Shown here piece by piece: positions 25,959 through 34,788 of a stretch of 64,000 nt of DNA. Each line of letters opens with the position of its first letter. Within the stretch, counting starts at the first letter, position 1. The position numbers were made by a program, and so were the translations under genes. Under the pieces are notes generated by a model. That model was not told where the DNA came from. It worked only from the letters and a program-made list of their open reading frames with translations, and searched no databases. The DNA comes from Gaiella sp. (GTDB taxonomy: Bacteria > Actinomycetota > Thermoleophilia > Gaiellales > Gaiellaceae): positions 2,536,622-2,600,621 of the forward strand of contig JAOSJZ010000001.1 in assembly GCA_027493885.1 (NCBI GenBank). Direction: 5' to 3'.

Positions 25959-27602
25959 GTGGCCGCGTTTGTCGCACCTGCTGTGCCGACCCCGGAGAAG
26001 CTTCGTGGTGGGTACTACACGCCCGACCGCGTTGCATCGTTCCTCGCGAAGTGGGTTTCGGCGGCAGGGCCGAAGCTGCTCGAGCCCAGCTGCGGAGATG
26101 GTGCGATCTTGCGGCAGCTCGTGGCGCACCGGTCGGATGGCGCAATCACGGGCGTTGAGCTGAACGAGCTAGAAGCTCGTACCGCGCAGATTCAGGTCCC
26201 TTCTGCGACGGTCGTCACCGACGACCTTTTCGCTTGGTTCAGCAACAGCGAGTGCGGCGCGTGGGACGGCGTAGCCGGCAATCCGCCATTCATCCGCTTC
26301 CAGCACTGGAAGGAGGAGATGCGAGATCGCGCCTTCGATCTCATGCGCTCCGCCGGACTGAGACCGACTCGACTCACGAATGCGTGGGTGCCATTCTCCG
26401 TCGCGGCGACCCTCGCCCTCCGCGATGCCGGCAGAGTTGGCCTCGTCCTTCCCGCCGAGCTCATGCAGGTGACGTACGCCGCCGAGCTGCGCGCGTTCCT
26501 GGTTGACACCTACGCCGAATTGACGGCCGTGGCGTTTCGGAAGCTCCTCTTCGATGGCGTGCTGCAGGAGGTTGTGCTCCTGCTTGGGGTTCGCGGGAGC
26601 GGCCCGGCTTCGATCCGCGTCGTCGAGGTTGACGACGCAGACGCCCTTCCATCGCGTCCGGCGGGTGTTACGAGGGTGCCCCACGCGCCAGCCCTGCTCC
26701 ATGACCGCGAGAAGTGGACGCGCTACTTCCTCGCGCCTGACGAGATCGATGCACTTCGGACGGTACGGGCGGCGCGCGGGATCGGCATCCTCGGCGAGCT
26801 AGCCGAGGTCGACGTTGGTGTGGTCACCGGTCGGAACGCGTTCTTCGTCCTGAGGCCGAGCGAAGCCGACCGAATAGGCGTCCGCGGGCACTGCGTGCCG
26901 CTCGTGAGTAAGTCTGCGCACGTGCGTGGTATCCGCCTTACCTCTGGCGGATTCCACGAACTCGAGCGAGACGACGCAAGGTGTCTTCTGCTCGCGGTCT
27001 CGGACGAGCTTGAGCTGAATGCAAACGCGGCGCTGCGCCGGTACGTAAAAGAGGGCGAGGCGGCGGGCGTCCATCTCGGCTACAAGTGCTCGATCCGCAA
27101 GAAATGGTGGGTGGCGCCCTCCGTTTGGACGCCAGATGCCTTCCTCTTGCGGCAGATCTACGATCACCCGAGGGTCATCGCCAACGAGGCTGCGGCGACG
27201 TCGACGGACACGATCCACCGTGTCCGCATCACCGCGGACCTGCATCCTCGCCTTCTTGCAGCAGCTTCCATCAACTCGGCAACCTTTGCCTTCTCGGAGG
27301 TCATCGGCCGAAGCTACGGCGGCGGCGTCCTTGAGCTCGAACCGCGGGAGGCTGAGGCTTTGCCCTTCCCTTCTCAGGCAGCCTTGGCAGAGTCTGACCT
27401 CGACATCGGTCTGGTCGAAAAGCTTACGCGTGCGGGTCAGCTTCTTGATGCGGTGGAGCACGTCGATCGCACATTGCTGATCGATGGGCTGGGCATTGAG
27501 CCTGAGCTCGTGGGCCGTCTCCGCGACGTGTGGTTGTTGCTTCGAGACCGCCGGCTCGCACGAGGGCGAAGTGCGCCCAGCGAGCGGCGCCTCGCAGCCT
27601 GA
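25959..27602 (+). CDS. N6-adenine DNA methyltransferase (TaqI/Eco57I-like)
   Basis: 547 residues from GTG 25959, 31 bp after the nuclease. Motif X/I region: RGGYYTPDRVASFLAKWV then LEPSCGDGAILR (SAM-binding). Motif IV is GNPPFIRF, the NPPF form that marks gamma-class N6-adenine methylases. A long C-terminal half (from about 300) is the target-recognition domain, with a YKCSIRKKWW segment of the type that contacts DNA. It should protect host DNA from the adjacent nuclease. Lower GC and different codon use than the neighbours suggest horizontal acquisition. Confidence 0.88.
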   Translation: MAAFVAPAVPTPEKLRGGYYTPDRVASFLAKWVSAAGPKLLEPSCGDGAILRQLVAHRSDGAITGVELNELEARTAQIQVPSATVVTDDLFAWFSNSECGAWDGVAGNPPFIRFQHWKEEMRDRAFDLMRSAGLRPTRLTNAWVPFSVAATLALRDAGRVGLVLPAELMQVTYAAELRAFLVDTYAELTAVAFRKLLFDGVLQEVVLLLGVRGSGPASIRVVEVDDADALPSRPAGVTRVPHAPALLHDREKWTRYFLAPDEIDALRTVRAARGIGILGELAEVDVGVVTGRNAFFVLRPSEADRIGVRGHCVPLVSKSAHVRGIRLTSGGFHELERDDARCLLLAVSDELELNANAALRRYVKEGEAAGVHLGYKCSIRKKWWVAPSVWTPDAFLLRQIYDHPRVIANEAAATSTDTIHRVRITADLHPRLLAAASINSATFAFSEVIGRSYGGGVLELEPREAEALPFPSQAALAESDLDIGLVEKLTRAGQLLDAVEHVDRTLLIDGLGIEPELVGRLRDVWLLLRDRRLARGRSAPSERRLAA

Positions 27603-27654
27603 CCGATAACCACGCCGCTGCCGGCGCGTCGTGGGTCCGATACAAGGACCGCCG

Positions 27655-28371
27655 ATGCGGACGCAACGTCTGCTCCAGCCATTCCGCGACACGAGGCGTG
27701 TTGGTGCGGCATTGGCCGAGCGCTCGAGCGACGCCACCAGTCTCTGGATTCTGACCGCTTGGGCGCAGGAGTCGGGCTTGAAGCATCTCCGACCGCTTGT
27801 CGACGCGATCCGCGCACGCCAGGGGCACGCCGAAGCCATCTTGGGCGTCGACCAGGGCATCGCGACCCTTGAGGGTCTCCGGCAAGCACTTCAACTGTTC
27901 GATGCGGTCTACCTGTTCCACGACGGAGAACGAACGTTCCATCCAAAGCTCTACGTCATCGAGAACGACCGATCTGCGAGGCTCGTCATAGGGTCGAGCA
28001 ACGTGACCGAGGGTGGTTTCTATACGAATTTCGAAGCATCAGTCGCGATCGACTTGAATCGGCGAACGCGCTCTGACAACCGCCTCCGCAAGGAGGCGCG
28101 CCAGTACTACGAGTCCTTCATCGCTAGTGGCATGCCGTTCCGGCAATTGGACGCCCCGCTGTCAGACCGTCATCGCAACATCAACAGCTGTCGAGCTGGA
28201 GGTGGGACGGATGGCGAGGGCACGCAGGGAGTACTCCGCACAGGAGCGCCGCGAGTTGTGGGAGCGCTGGCGGCGAGGGGAGTCGGTCAGCGAGATCGGC
28301 CGGGCGCTCGATCGAGCGCCCGGCACCGTTCATTGCACGATCCGCCAACACGGTGGTGTGCCGCCGCGTGA
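27655..28371 (+). pseudogene. PLD-type nuclease gene, truncated by an IS30 fragment
   Basis: The first ~170 residues (MRTQRLLQPF, then SLWILTAWAQESGLKHLRPL) resemble the PLD nuclease domain found in NgoFVII-type restriction enzymes and at the N-terminus of PLD-helicase defence proteins. The catalytic HKD-like motif is complete: FHPKLYVIEND followed by GSSNVTEGGF. After about QLDAPL (near 28,160) similarity stops and the frame runs through the IS30 fragment in the wrong phase to 28371. The expected second half (DNA-recognition or SNF2 helicase part) is missing. The intact gene was presumably the third member of the restriction island. Confidence 0.7.
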
Positions 28372-28492
28372 GCGGCGTCGCAGCCGGATCGCGCTGACGC
28401 TTGTCGAGCGGGAGGAGATCTCCCGCGGTGTCGCTGCAGGCGAGTCGGCTCGAGCGATTGCTGCTGGCCTCGGCCGTGCTCCCTCGACGTAG
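28211..28492 (+). mobile_element. IS30-family transposase, N-terminal fragment
   Basis: 93 residues: MARARREYSAQERRELWERW, then a double helix-turn-helix (ESVSEIGRALDRAPGTVHCTI and a second at ARAIAAGLGRAPST). This is the N-terminal DNA-binding part of IS30 transposases, which normally continues into SREI... and a DDE integrase core. Here the frame stops at TAG right where TISRE would be expected and no DDE domain follows. The element is a remnant whose insertion probably truncated the PLD gene. Its ends could not be defined. Confidence 0.75.
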
Positions 28493-28494
28493 CC

Positions 28495-28524
28495 GCGGGA
28501 ACCTTGCGCGGGTTCGGTTCCCGC
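28495..28524. terminator. hairpin between the IS30 remnant and the FAD oxidoreductase gene
   Basis: GCGGGAACC / GGTTCCCGC, 9-bp arms with a 12-nt loop, between convergent coding regions. It could serve as terminator for the - strand catabolic operon or be a leftover IS end. Confidence 0.5.
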
Positions 28525-28559
28525 CGCCCCATCTATTGGCTCAGCTTCGGTAGGCCTGT

Positions 28560-30119
28560 TCACGGAGTCCTCGAGCTCGAGACGCGCCGCGCGACCACCG
28601 CGGCCGCGTTGCGCCCCGAGGCGCCCCACACGCTCGCGCCGGGGAACGTCGCCTGGCCCGTGAGGAAGAGGCCTCGCAGCGGCGTCTCGTAGCGCGTCAG
28701 CTCGGGGTCGCGACCGGCGAGGACCGAGACCGGGCTCTGGCCGAACGCGGACGCGAAGCCGCGCTCCATCGCAAACGACGCCTCGAACGCGGGCGGCGTC
28801 ACGGCCCTGAAGCGCCGGATGCCCTCCGCGAAGCCGGGTCGGGCGAGCCCGGCGAGCGCATCGAGCCACCGCTTCGGCTCGCCGCTGCCCTCCCACCCGC
28901 CGGCGAGCGCGTACGGCGTGTAGAGCGCTTCCAGGCTGAGCACGTGGTCGGCTCCGGCCCGCATCGCCGGGTCGAGCGCCGAGGGGGTGTTCACCATCGC
29001 CGGCGGCCGGGGCGGGACGCGGCCCGAGCGCAGCCCGTGCCAGGCGGCCGCGAACGCCGTGGACGGCGGGGCGACGATCGCCGTCGGGACGGCCGGCTCC
29101 GGCACCCCCAGGCGGGCCGCGTCCTCCGCGACGCCCTCGAAACGCGGCGGCTCGGCCACCACGGCGTCCACCTTGGACTGGTACCCCTCTCCGGCCGGCG
29201 TGCCGCGCCAGCGCTCGACGAGCCGGCGGGCCGCCTCGGGTGGCCCGGCGAGCCAGTCGAGGAGCGCCGTCCGCGGGTCGCAGGCCACGACCACGGCGCG
29301 GGCGTCGACCTCCTCTCCCGACGCGAGCGTCACGCCCCGCACGAGCGCCCACTCGGCGCGGATCGCGCGCACGGCTGCGCCGGTCCGCAGGGTCCCTCCG
29401 GCCGCCGCGAAAGCGCCGGCGACGGCGTCGGGCAGCGCACCGCTGCCGCCTGCCGGACGCCCGACCGGGACGAGGTGGCGAAGCGCGTAGCCGAGCGCGC
29501 CGAGACCCGTGCCCGGCAGGTCCGGGGAGACGCCCCACACGGCGGGACCGACGACGCCGGCGGGGGCGATCAGCGACTCCTCCCGGAAGTACGCGCGCAG
29601 CACGCCGAAGGCGCTCGCCCGGCTCCAGCGCGCTAGCCGCGCCGCTGCCGCCGGCGAGCGGCCGGCGAGCGCGGCGATGCGGCGCCTGGTGGGCAGGCCG
29701 AGGGCGAGCTCGAGCACGAGCCGCGCCACCGGCACCGCGTGCCGGACGTAGCGGCGGTAGCCCTCGACCTCCCCCGGATGGGCGAGCCGGAGCGCGTCGA
29801 ACGTCCGCTCGAGCTCGCGGAACTGAAACCACGGCCGGCCGCCCTCCCAGAGGAGAGAGAGCTGCGCCGGGTCGGCGTCGAGATAGCGGAGGCCGTGCGC
29901 CGCCAGGTCGAGCTCGTCGAGGATCGGCGTCGAGCGGATCGAGAGGTGGTCGCAGTTGCAGACGTTGACGCGGGCACCGAGCGCGTCGACCGTCGAGGCG
30001 CAGCCTCCGACCGTCTCGCGCGCCTCGAGCACGACCACGTCGAGTCCCGCGCGCGCGAGGTACGCGGCGCAGATCAGGCCGTTGTGACCGCCGCCGACGA
30101 CCGCGACGTCATGCGCCAT
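28560..30119 (-). CDS. FAD/NAD(P)-dependent oxidoreductase, phytoene-dehydrogenase-like
   Basis: 519 residues, complete. N-terminal FAD-binding motif VAVVGGGHNGLICAAYLARA with the ribityl Glu in VVVLEARETVGG, and the C-terminal FAD contact LFLTGQATFPGASVWGASGR. The family includes carotenoid desaturases and many amine- or saturated-ring oxidases. It is the last gene of the long - strand operon, overlapping the hydantoinase by 11 bp. It is a paralogue in type of the truncated protein at the left edge of the window. Its pairing with a hydantoinase suggests oxidation of a ring or amine; substrate unknown. Confidence 0.85.
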   Translation of the reverse strand: MAHDVAVVGGGHNGLICAAYLARAGLDVVVLEARETVGGCASTVDALGARVNVCNCDHLSIRSTPILDELDLAAHGLRYLDADPAQLSLLWEGGRPWFQFRELERTFDALRLAHPGEVEGYRRYVRHAVPVARLVLELALGLPTRRRIAALAGRSPAAAARLARWSRASAFGVLRAYFREESLIAPAGVVGPAVWGVSPDLPGTGLGALGYALRHLVPVGRPAGGSGALPDAVAGAFAAAGGTLRTGAAVRAIRAEWALVRGVTLASGEEVDARAVVVACDPRTALLDWLAGPPEAARRLVERWRGTPAGEGYQSKVDAVVAEPPRFEGVAEDAARLGVPEPAVPTAIVAPPSTAFAAAWHGLRSGRVPPRPPAMVNTPSALDPAMRAGADHVLSLEALYTPYALAGGWEGSGEPKRWLDALAGLARPGFAEGIRRFRAVTPPAFEASFAMERGFASAFGQSPVSVLAGRDPELTRYETPLRGLFLTGQATFPGASVWGASGRNAAAVVARRVSSSRTP

Positions 30120-31473
30120 ACGGCGAGCGGTCGGGCCGGGTCACGCAGCGCCCGTGACCCGCCGCAGCGGGGTCGACCTCTCCGTCCTCGTAGACGATCC
30201 GTCCCCGCGAGACAGTGAGCACCGGCCAGCCGCGAAGCTTCCAGCCCTCGTAGATGCACGTGCCGTTGCCCTCGTGCACGACCTCGCGCTCCTCGTCGAG
30301 ATCGACGAGCACGAGGTCGGCGTCGGCGCCCGGCGTCAGCGATCCCTTGCGCGGGTAGAGGCCGAAGCGGCGGGCAGGGGTATAGCTGTTCATCTCCACG
30401 AGCCGGGAGAGCGGCAGGCCGCGCTTCGAGACGCCCTCGTTCAGGAGCAGCGGCAGCTCCCAGGGGAAGGAGACGATTCCGGGCTTCTCCGTCCACAGGT
30501 CCTCGCCCTGCTTCGGGAAGAACGGCACGTGGTCGGAGCCGAGGCTGCGCACCGTGCCGGCGAAGATCCCGCGCCAGAGACCCTCGATCTCCTCGCGGTC
30601 TCGGAGCGGAGGCGAGATCTTCGCGCGCATGTCGAGGTCGGGGTCGTAGCAGGAGCGCGTCAGGTAGTGCGGGCAGGTCTCGATCGTCACGTCGACACCG
30701 CGCGCACGGGCCGCCTCCGCGATCTCGGGCCCCTTGCCGACCGTCGTGTGCACGATGTACAGCGGGCAGCCGGTCAGCTCGGCGAGGAAGATCATCCGGC
30801 CGATCGTCTCCTCCTCGCAGAACGCGGGCCGCGACTCCGTGTACGCGCCCAGATCCTGGCGCCCGGTCGCCTGGAGCTCGTGCTTGAGCCAGCTCGCGAT
30901 CCCGGTGTTCTCGCAGTGGACGGAGACGACGCCGCCGGGGATCGTCGCGGCCTTGCGCATCGTCGCGTAGACCCAGCCGTCCGTCGCCGGCACGATCCCG
31001 ATCGGGTTGTCCGGCTCGTACCCGAAGTAGAGCTTGAACGAGCGAACGCCCGTCTCGGCCACGATCGCGTCGAGCTCGTGGATGTGCTCCTCGCGCTGGA
31101 TGCCGAAGTGGAACCCGAAGTCGATGTGCACGTTCTCCTCGCCGACCGCGGAGCGCTCGCGGTAGAAGGGGATGTACGACGGCTCCTTGGTGCGGATGTA
31201 GAGCAGGATCGTCGTGATGCCGCCCCGCGCCGCCTGCGCCGTCTCGGTACGCATGTCCTCGTCGTACGGGTAGTTGACGCCGAGGTGGCAGTGCGGGTCG
31301 ATCACGCCGGGCATCAGGACGCGACCGCCCGCGTCGATCTCGCGGACGCCCGCGGGCAGCGCGTCGTCCGCGCCCACGGCGACGATCCGCTCCCCCTGCA
31401 CGGCGACGCCGCCGAACGACTCCCCCGCGTGCGTCACCACACGGGCGTTCCGGATCACGAGATCAGCCTTCAC
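30109..31473 (-). CDS. dihydropyrimidinase/hydantoinase-like amidohydrolase
   Basis: 454 residues from GTG 31473, which has the ribosome-binding site GGAGGG a few bases upstream. Metal ligands: HxH in VIDPHCHLGV, the carboxylated Lys in RSFKLYFGYE, His in VSVHCENTG, His in YIVHTTVGKG and Asp in LGSDHVPFF. This is the binuclear cyclic-amidase pattern of dihydropyrimidinase, hydantoinase and allantoinase; SYTPARRFGLYPRKGSL is the usual family C-terminal segment. It hydrolyses a cyclic imide or amide in the cytoplasm. It overlaps the dipicolinate-synthase-A-like gene by 11 bp. Confidence 0.9.
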   Translation of the reverse strand: MKADLVIRNARVVTHAGESFGGVAVQGERIVAVGADDALPAGVREIDAGGRVLMPGVIDPHCHLGVNYPYDEDMRTETAQAARGGITTILLYIRTKEPSYIPFYRERSAVGEENVHIDFGFHFGIQREEHIHELDAIVAETGVRSFKLYFGYEPDNPIGIVPATDGWVYATMRKAATIPGGVVSVHCENTGIASWLKHELQATGRQDLGAYTESRPAFCEEETIGRMIFLAELTGCPLYIVHTTVGKGPEIAEAARARGVDVTIETCPHYLTRSCYDPDLDMRAKISPPLRDREEIEGLWRGIFAGTVRSLGSDHVPFFPKQGEDLWTEKPGIVSFPWELPLLLNEGVSKRGLPLSRLVEMNSYTPARRFGLYPRKGSLTPGADADLVLVDLDEEREVVHEGNGTCIYEGWKLRGWPVLTVSRGRIVYEDGEVDPAAAGHGRCVTRPDRSPYGA

Positions 31474-32359
31474 CACGACCCTCCTCGAGCTCGTCGATGC
31501 GTCTGCGAATTCCGTACCACTGGCTCGCGCCGACGGTGACCGGGGCGCGGCGACCCATCCCTCTCGCCCACACCGTCTCGTGGCCGAGCTCTCGGGCCGT
31601 GTCGAGGTCGATGCCACCGGGAGGCGCAGCGAGATCCATCACCAGCGCGCCGCGCGGGAGGCGCTCCAGGAAGGAGCGGCCGACGACCGGGGCGGGCACG
31701 GCCGAGAAGACCATCGCCAGGGAGGGCGCGAGCCCGTCGAGCTCCTCGAGCGGGATCGACTCCGCCCCCGCCGCCTGCGCGGCCGCCCGCTGTACCGGGT
31801 TGCGAGCGGCGACCGTGACGCTGGCGCCGAGGAGGACGAGCGTACGCGCGAGCAGTGCCCCGATCGTGCCGTGGCCGACGACGCAGACCCGTGCGCGGTG
31901 AATCGTCACCCGCGTGTGCGCAATCGCCTGCGCGAGCGCGCCCTCCACGATCGCCGGGCCGCGCAGCAGCATCAGCTCGACGTCGTGCTCGTACTCGGAG
32001 AGCCCGACCCCGGTCTCGGCGGCCGCGTTGCGGAGGCTCTCGTCCGCGATGCCGAGGACAACGTGCGCTCCTGGCTCGAGCTCGCGCAGCAGCGCCGCGG
32101 TCGGGACGATCGGCGCGGGAGCCTCGGGCGCGAACAGCGAGCCGTCGGCGGCGATCCCCGGGATGGGGAAGAGCGCGTAGCGGGCGCCCCGCATCGCCTC
32201 CTCGGGGCTCGCGCACCGCGCGACGCCCGCGATCCCGTCCTCGGGCCAGGGGAAGCCGTACGCGGTCACGCGCGCGCCGTCCGCGGCTGCGAGCCGGGCG
32301 ATCTCCTGCTCGCGCTCGTCGCCGCCGACCACGGCGATTCCGATCCCCGCGAGACTCAT
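31463..32359 (-). CDS. dipicolinate synthase subunit A-like NAD(P)-binding protein
   Basis: 298 residues. The N-terminal IAVVGGDEREQEIARLAAADG matches the DpsA/SpoVFA opening (VIGGDxRxxEI). Then comes a central Rossmann domain VVGHGTIGALLARTLVLLGA and a conserved LVMDLAAPPGGIDLDTA, which matches the LDLASRPGGTDF of SpoVFA. In spore formers the A subunit works with a flavoprotein B subunit to oxidise dihydrodipicolinate. No B subunit and no sporulation gene is near, and the gene is embedded between an octopine-dehydrogenase-like and a hydantoinase gene, so a dehydrogenase role in catabolism is more likely than dipicolinate synthesis. Confidence 0.78.
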   Translation of the reverse strand: MSLAGIGIAVVGGDEREQEIARLAAADGARVTAYGFPWPEDGIAGVARCASPEEAMRGARYALFPIPGIAADGSLFAPEAPAPIVPTAALLRELEPGAHVVLGIADESLRNAAAETGVGLSEYEHDVELMLLRGPAIVEGALAQAIAHTRVTIHRARVCVVGHGTIGALLARTLVLLGASVTVAARNPVQRAAAQAAGAESIPLEELDGLAPSLAMVFSAVPAPVVGRSFLERLPRGALVMDLAAPPGGIDLDTARELGHETVWARGMGRRAPVTVGASQWYGIRRRIDELEEGRGEG

Positions 32360-33458
32360 GCGCGCCCCTGCACGACCTCGCCCCCGACGACGCCGAGGAT
32401 GCCGTCGCGGTCGAGGTCCTCGAGCCCGAGCCGCGCCGCGTCGAGGCCGGTGGCGCGGAGGTCCTCGCCGCGGAGCGCCGAGGCGACCTCGACGAGCGCG
32501 GCGGCGAGCGGTGTCGCGACGCCGGCCGCCGCCGCGAGCGCGAGCAGCGGCACGAGCCCGTAGCCGAAGTCCTCGGCGTAGTAGCGGTGGTCGAGCGAGT
32601 CGGGCGCCCCGATGCTCCGGTTCGCCTCCCCGCCGGCGATCGCCGAGCCGAGGTCGCCGGACGCTGCAGCCGCCGCCTCCGCGGTCCCGATCGCGGCCAT
32701 CTCGGCGGCGAGCGGGTCGAGCTCGTGACCGTACGCTGCCGCGACAGCGAGCCGCTCGCGGTCGAGCGCCTCGAGCACGCGCACCACGCCCGGGGTCATC
32801 GCGTCGACGTAGAAGCGGAAGTCGCCGCCGGTCGCCTCGACCCAGGCAGCCGCGAGCACCGCGCCCGGGGGGTGCAGCACGAGGTTGACGTCCGCCAGGC
32901 TCGTCGCGAGCACGTCCCGCACCGGTCGTGCCGCCGGGTAGAGCTCGCACGCCAGCGTAAGCGCGTCCTCGCCGCCGGGGAGGGCTGCGGCGAGGACGCG
33001 TCGCGCCACACCCGTCACGCGCACGGCGTCGGGTGCGGGCTTGCGGGCGACGTACGTCAGCGTCGAGAGCTCCGCGAGCGGCGGGAGGGAGACACCGCTC
33101 GCGCGAAAGAGCTCGGCGACGTGCAGTGCGCCGCCCGCGTGCCCGGGGTTCAAGAGGACGGGACAGGAGGTGCCGGCGTCCGCGAGCGCGAGCGCGATCG
33201 GCTCGTGCGCGAGGGAGGGGAGGCAGACCATCGCGAGCTCCGCGCCGGCGAGCGCGTCCGCCAGGCGCGCGGGCATCGCGGCCGGCCGAGCGAGCCCCTC
33301 CCCCAGCACGCCCTCGTACCGCACACCGCCCGCGACGCGGAACGGCTCGATCGTCGCGGGGTCCGGTTCCACCAGCGCACCTCGTGACCGGCGAGCGTCA
33401 GCTCGACGACCGCGGCGGCGCCGCCCGCTCCAGCGCCGATCACCGCGACGCGCCTCAC
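32356..33458 (-). CDS. octopine/opine dehydrogenase-family NAD(P)-dependent enzyme (one frameshift)
   Basis: About 367 residues after repair. The N-terminal NAD-binding part starts at GTG 33458 (VRRVAVIGAGAGG, then HEVRWWNRTP) in one frame. The rest, from ATIEPFRVAGG onward, is in another, with the C-terminal octopine-dehydrogenase helical domain (VNLVLHPPGAVLAA, HRYYAEDFGYGLVPL). The break is at the G4 run 33358-33361; one extra base restores continuity. Members reductively couple or oxidatively split an amino acid and an oxo acid (opines, 2-alkyl-amino acids). The stop overlaps the next gene's start, as usual in this operon. Confidence 0.8.
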
Positions 33459-33633
33459 GCGCGCCCCTGGTCGGCGTCGGCTCCCGCCGGGCGGAGCCCG
33501 GCTCCGCCGCCGCCTGCCGCCGCTCGCGGCACGGGGCCTTCCGGGCCCGTACCTCGCGTACTGTGCCCTCCGGCCCCGCACCGCGAGCGGCGGCCCAGGA
33601 ACGCGCGCGCGTCGCAGGCTGACGGAGGACGGC
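33459..33633. repeat. non-coding gap with a long inverted repeat
   Basis: This 175-bp gap is the only large one in the - strand operon. Arms 33516-33538 and 33572-33594 pair over 14 bp (GCCGCCGCTCGCGG / CCGCGAGCGGCGGC) plus 7 bp (CGGGGCC / GGCCCCG) separated by a CA/CA mismatch, around a 33-nt loop. A second small GC-rich inverted repeat lies at about 33490-33508. No open frame of interest is seen. It may limit expression of the four downstream genes. Confidence 0.6.
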
Positions 33634-34788
33634 TCACACCGCGTAGCGCCGGAGCTTCTCGACGTCCACCTCGATCCCGAGCCCCGGCCCCTCGGGCACG
33701 AGCACCTTCCCGTCCTCGAAGCGGAAGGGCTCCGTGACGACGTCGTCCAGGTAGTAGATGCCCGCGACCTCCGGGCCGTCGGCGCCGGCGGGCTTCGTCA
33801 CGGGGCAGACGCTCGGGAGGATCGCGTTTCCGAGCGCGGCCCCCAGGTGGAGGTTGGCCGCGTTGCCGACGCCGAGCTCGATCGAGCCGCCGATGTCGCA
33901 GGTGAGGCCGAGCGCGGCGGCGAGGTCGGCCTGCTGGCGCGCGCGGTAGAGGCCGCCGGGCTTCGTCACGTAGCAGGAGAAGCACTCGGCCGCGCGGAGC
34001 TCGTGGAGCTCGAGGATGTCGTGCACGGTCCAGGCCGACTCGTCGGCCATCACGGGCGCGTCGATCCGCTCGGCGACGCGCGCGAGGCCCTCGGCCCCGG
34101 CCACGGGCTGCTCGCAGAGAAGGAGCCCGAACTCCTCCTGGCGGCGCGTCACCGCGATCGCCTCGGTGACCGTCCGGTAGCCCTCGTTCCCGTCGACGCG
34201 AATCCGGATCTCGTCGCCCAGGCTCTCGCGCAGGCGCCGGACGAGCTCGACGTCCCGCTCGGGGTCGAGCCCGGTCTTGCACTTGATCACCCGCGCGCCC
34301 TCGGCCACCGCCTGCCCGGCCTCGTCGACGCAGCGGTCGACCTCCATGATCCCGAGCGAGTGGGTCACCTCGATGCCGCCGCGCAGACGCCCGCCGAGCA
34401 GGGTCGAGACGGGGACGCCCTGCGCCTTCCCTGCAAGGTCGTGACAGGCGATGTCGACCGCCGCCTTCGCGTACGGGTTGCCCTTCACGACCTTGTCCAT
34501 GCGGGCGTGGACGACCGCGATCTCGGCGGGGTCGAGCCCGCGGACGGCGGGGAGGAGATACGCCTCGACGAGGTGCTTGACGGTCTCCGGCGTCTCACCG
34601 TAGTGGCGGCCGTGCGCGCCGCCCCACGTTGCGATCGCCGGGGCCTCTCCCCAGCCCGAGGCTCCCTCGTCGGTATCGAGCCGCACGATCGCGTGGTGCC
34701 CGATCGGCGTCTCCATCTTGCTCGCCCAGGTGTGCTCGCGCCGCGGCGGCACGGCAACGAGAAAGACCTCGCACCCGGTGATCTCCAT
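33634..34788 (-). CDS. enolase-superfamily enzyme, muconate-cycloisomerase/mandelate-racemase type
   Basis: 384 residues. N-terminal capping domain, then the barrel with the KxK catalytic pair in VIKCKTGLD (about 165-168), metal ligands Asp in IRVDGNEGY, Glu in LLCEQPV and Asp in VMADESAW, and a later Lys in CYVTKPGGL. The KxK motif with a Lys at the far side is the muconate cycloisomerase subgroup (cycloisomerases, o-succinylbenzoate synthases, dipeptide epimerases, N-acyl amino acid racemases). Epimerisation or cycloisomerisation of an acid or N-acyl amino acid intermediate is expected. The ATG overlaps the preceding stop by one base. Confidence 0.87.
   Translation of the reverse strand: MEITGCEVFLVAVPPRREHTWASKMETPIGHHAIVRLDTDEGASGWGEAPAIATWGGAHGRHYGETPETVKHLVEAYLLPAVRGLDPAEIAVVHARMDKVVKGNPYAKAAVDIACHDLAGKAQGVPVSTLLGGRLRGGIEVTHSLGIMEVDRCVDEAGQAVAEGARVIKCKTGLDPERDVELVRRLRESLGDEIRIRVDGNEGYRTVTEAIAVTRRQEEFGLLLCEQPVAGAEGLARVAERIDAPVMADESAWTVHDILELHELRAAECFSCYVTKPGGLYRARQQADLAAALGLTCDIGGSIELGVGNAANLHLGAALGNAILPSVCPVTKPAGADGPEVAGIYYLDDVVTEPFRFEDGKVLVPEGPGLGIEVDVEKLRRYAV

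Noticed and set aside
25235-28371. DISARM or BREX system
   Set aside because: The PLD-type gene and methylase recall DISARM, but the drmA helicase, the DUF1998 protein, pglZ and brx genes are missing. A plain restriction-modification island explains it.
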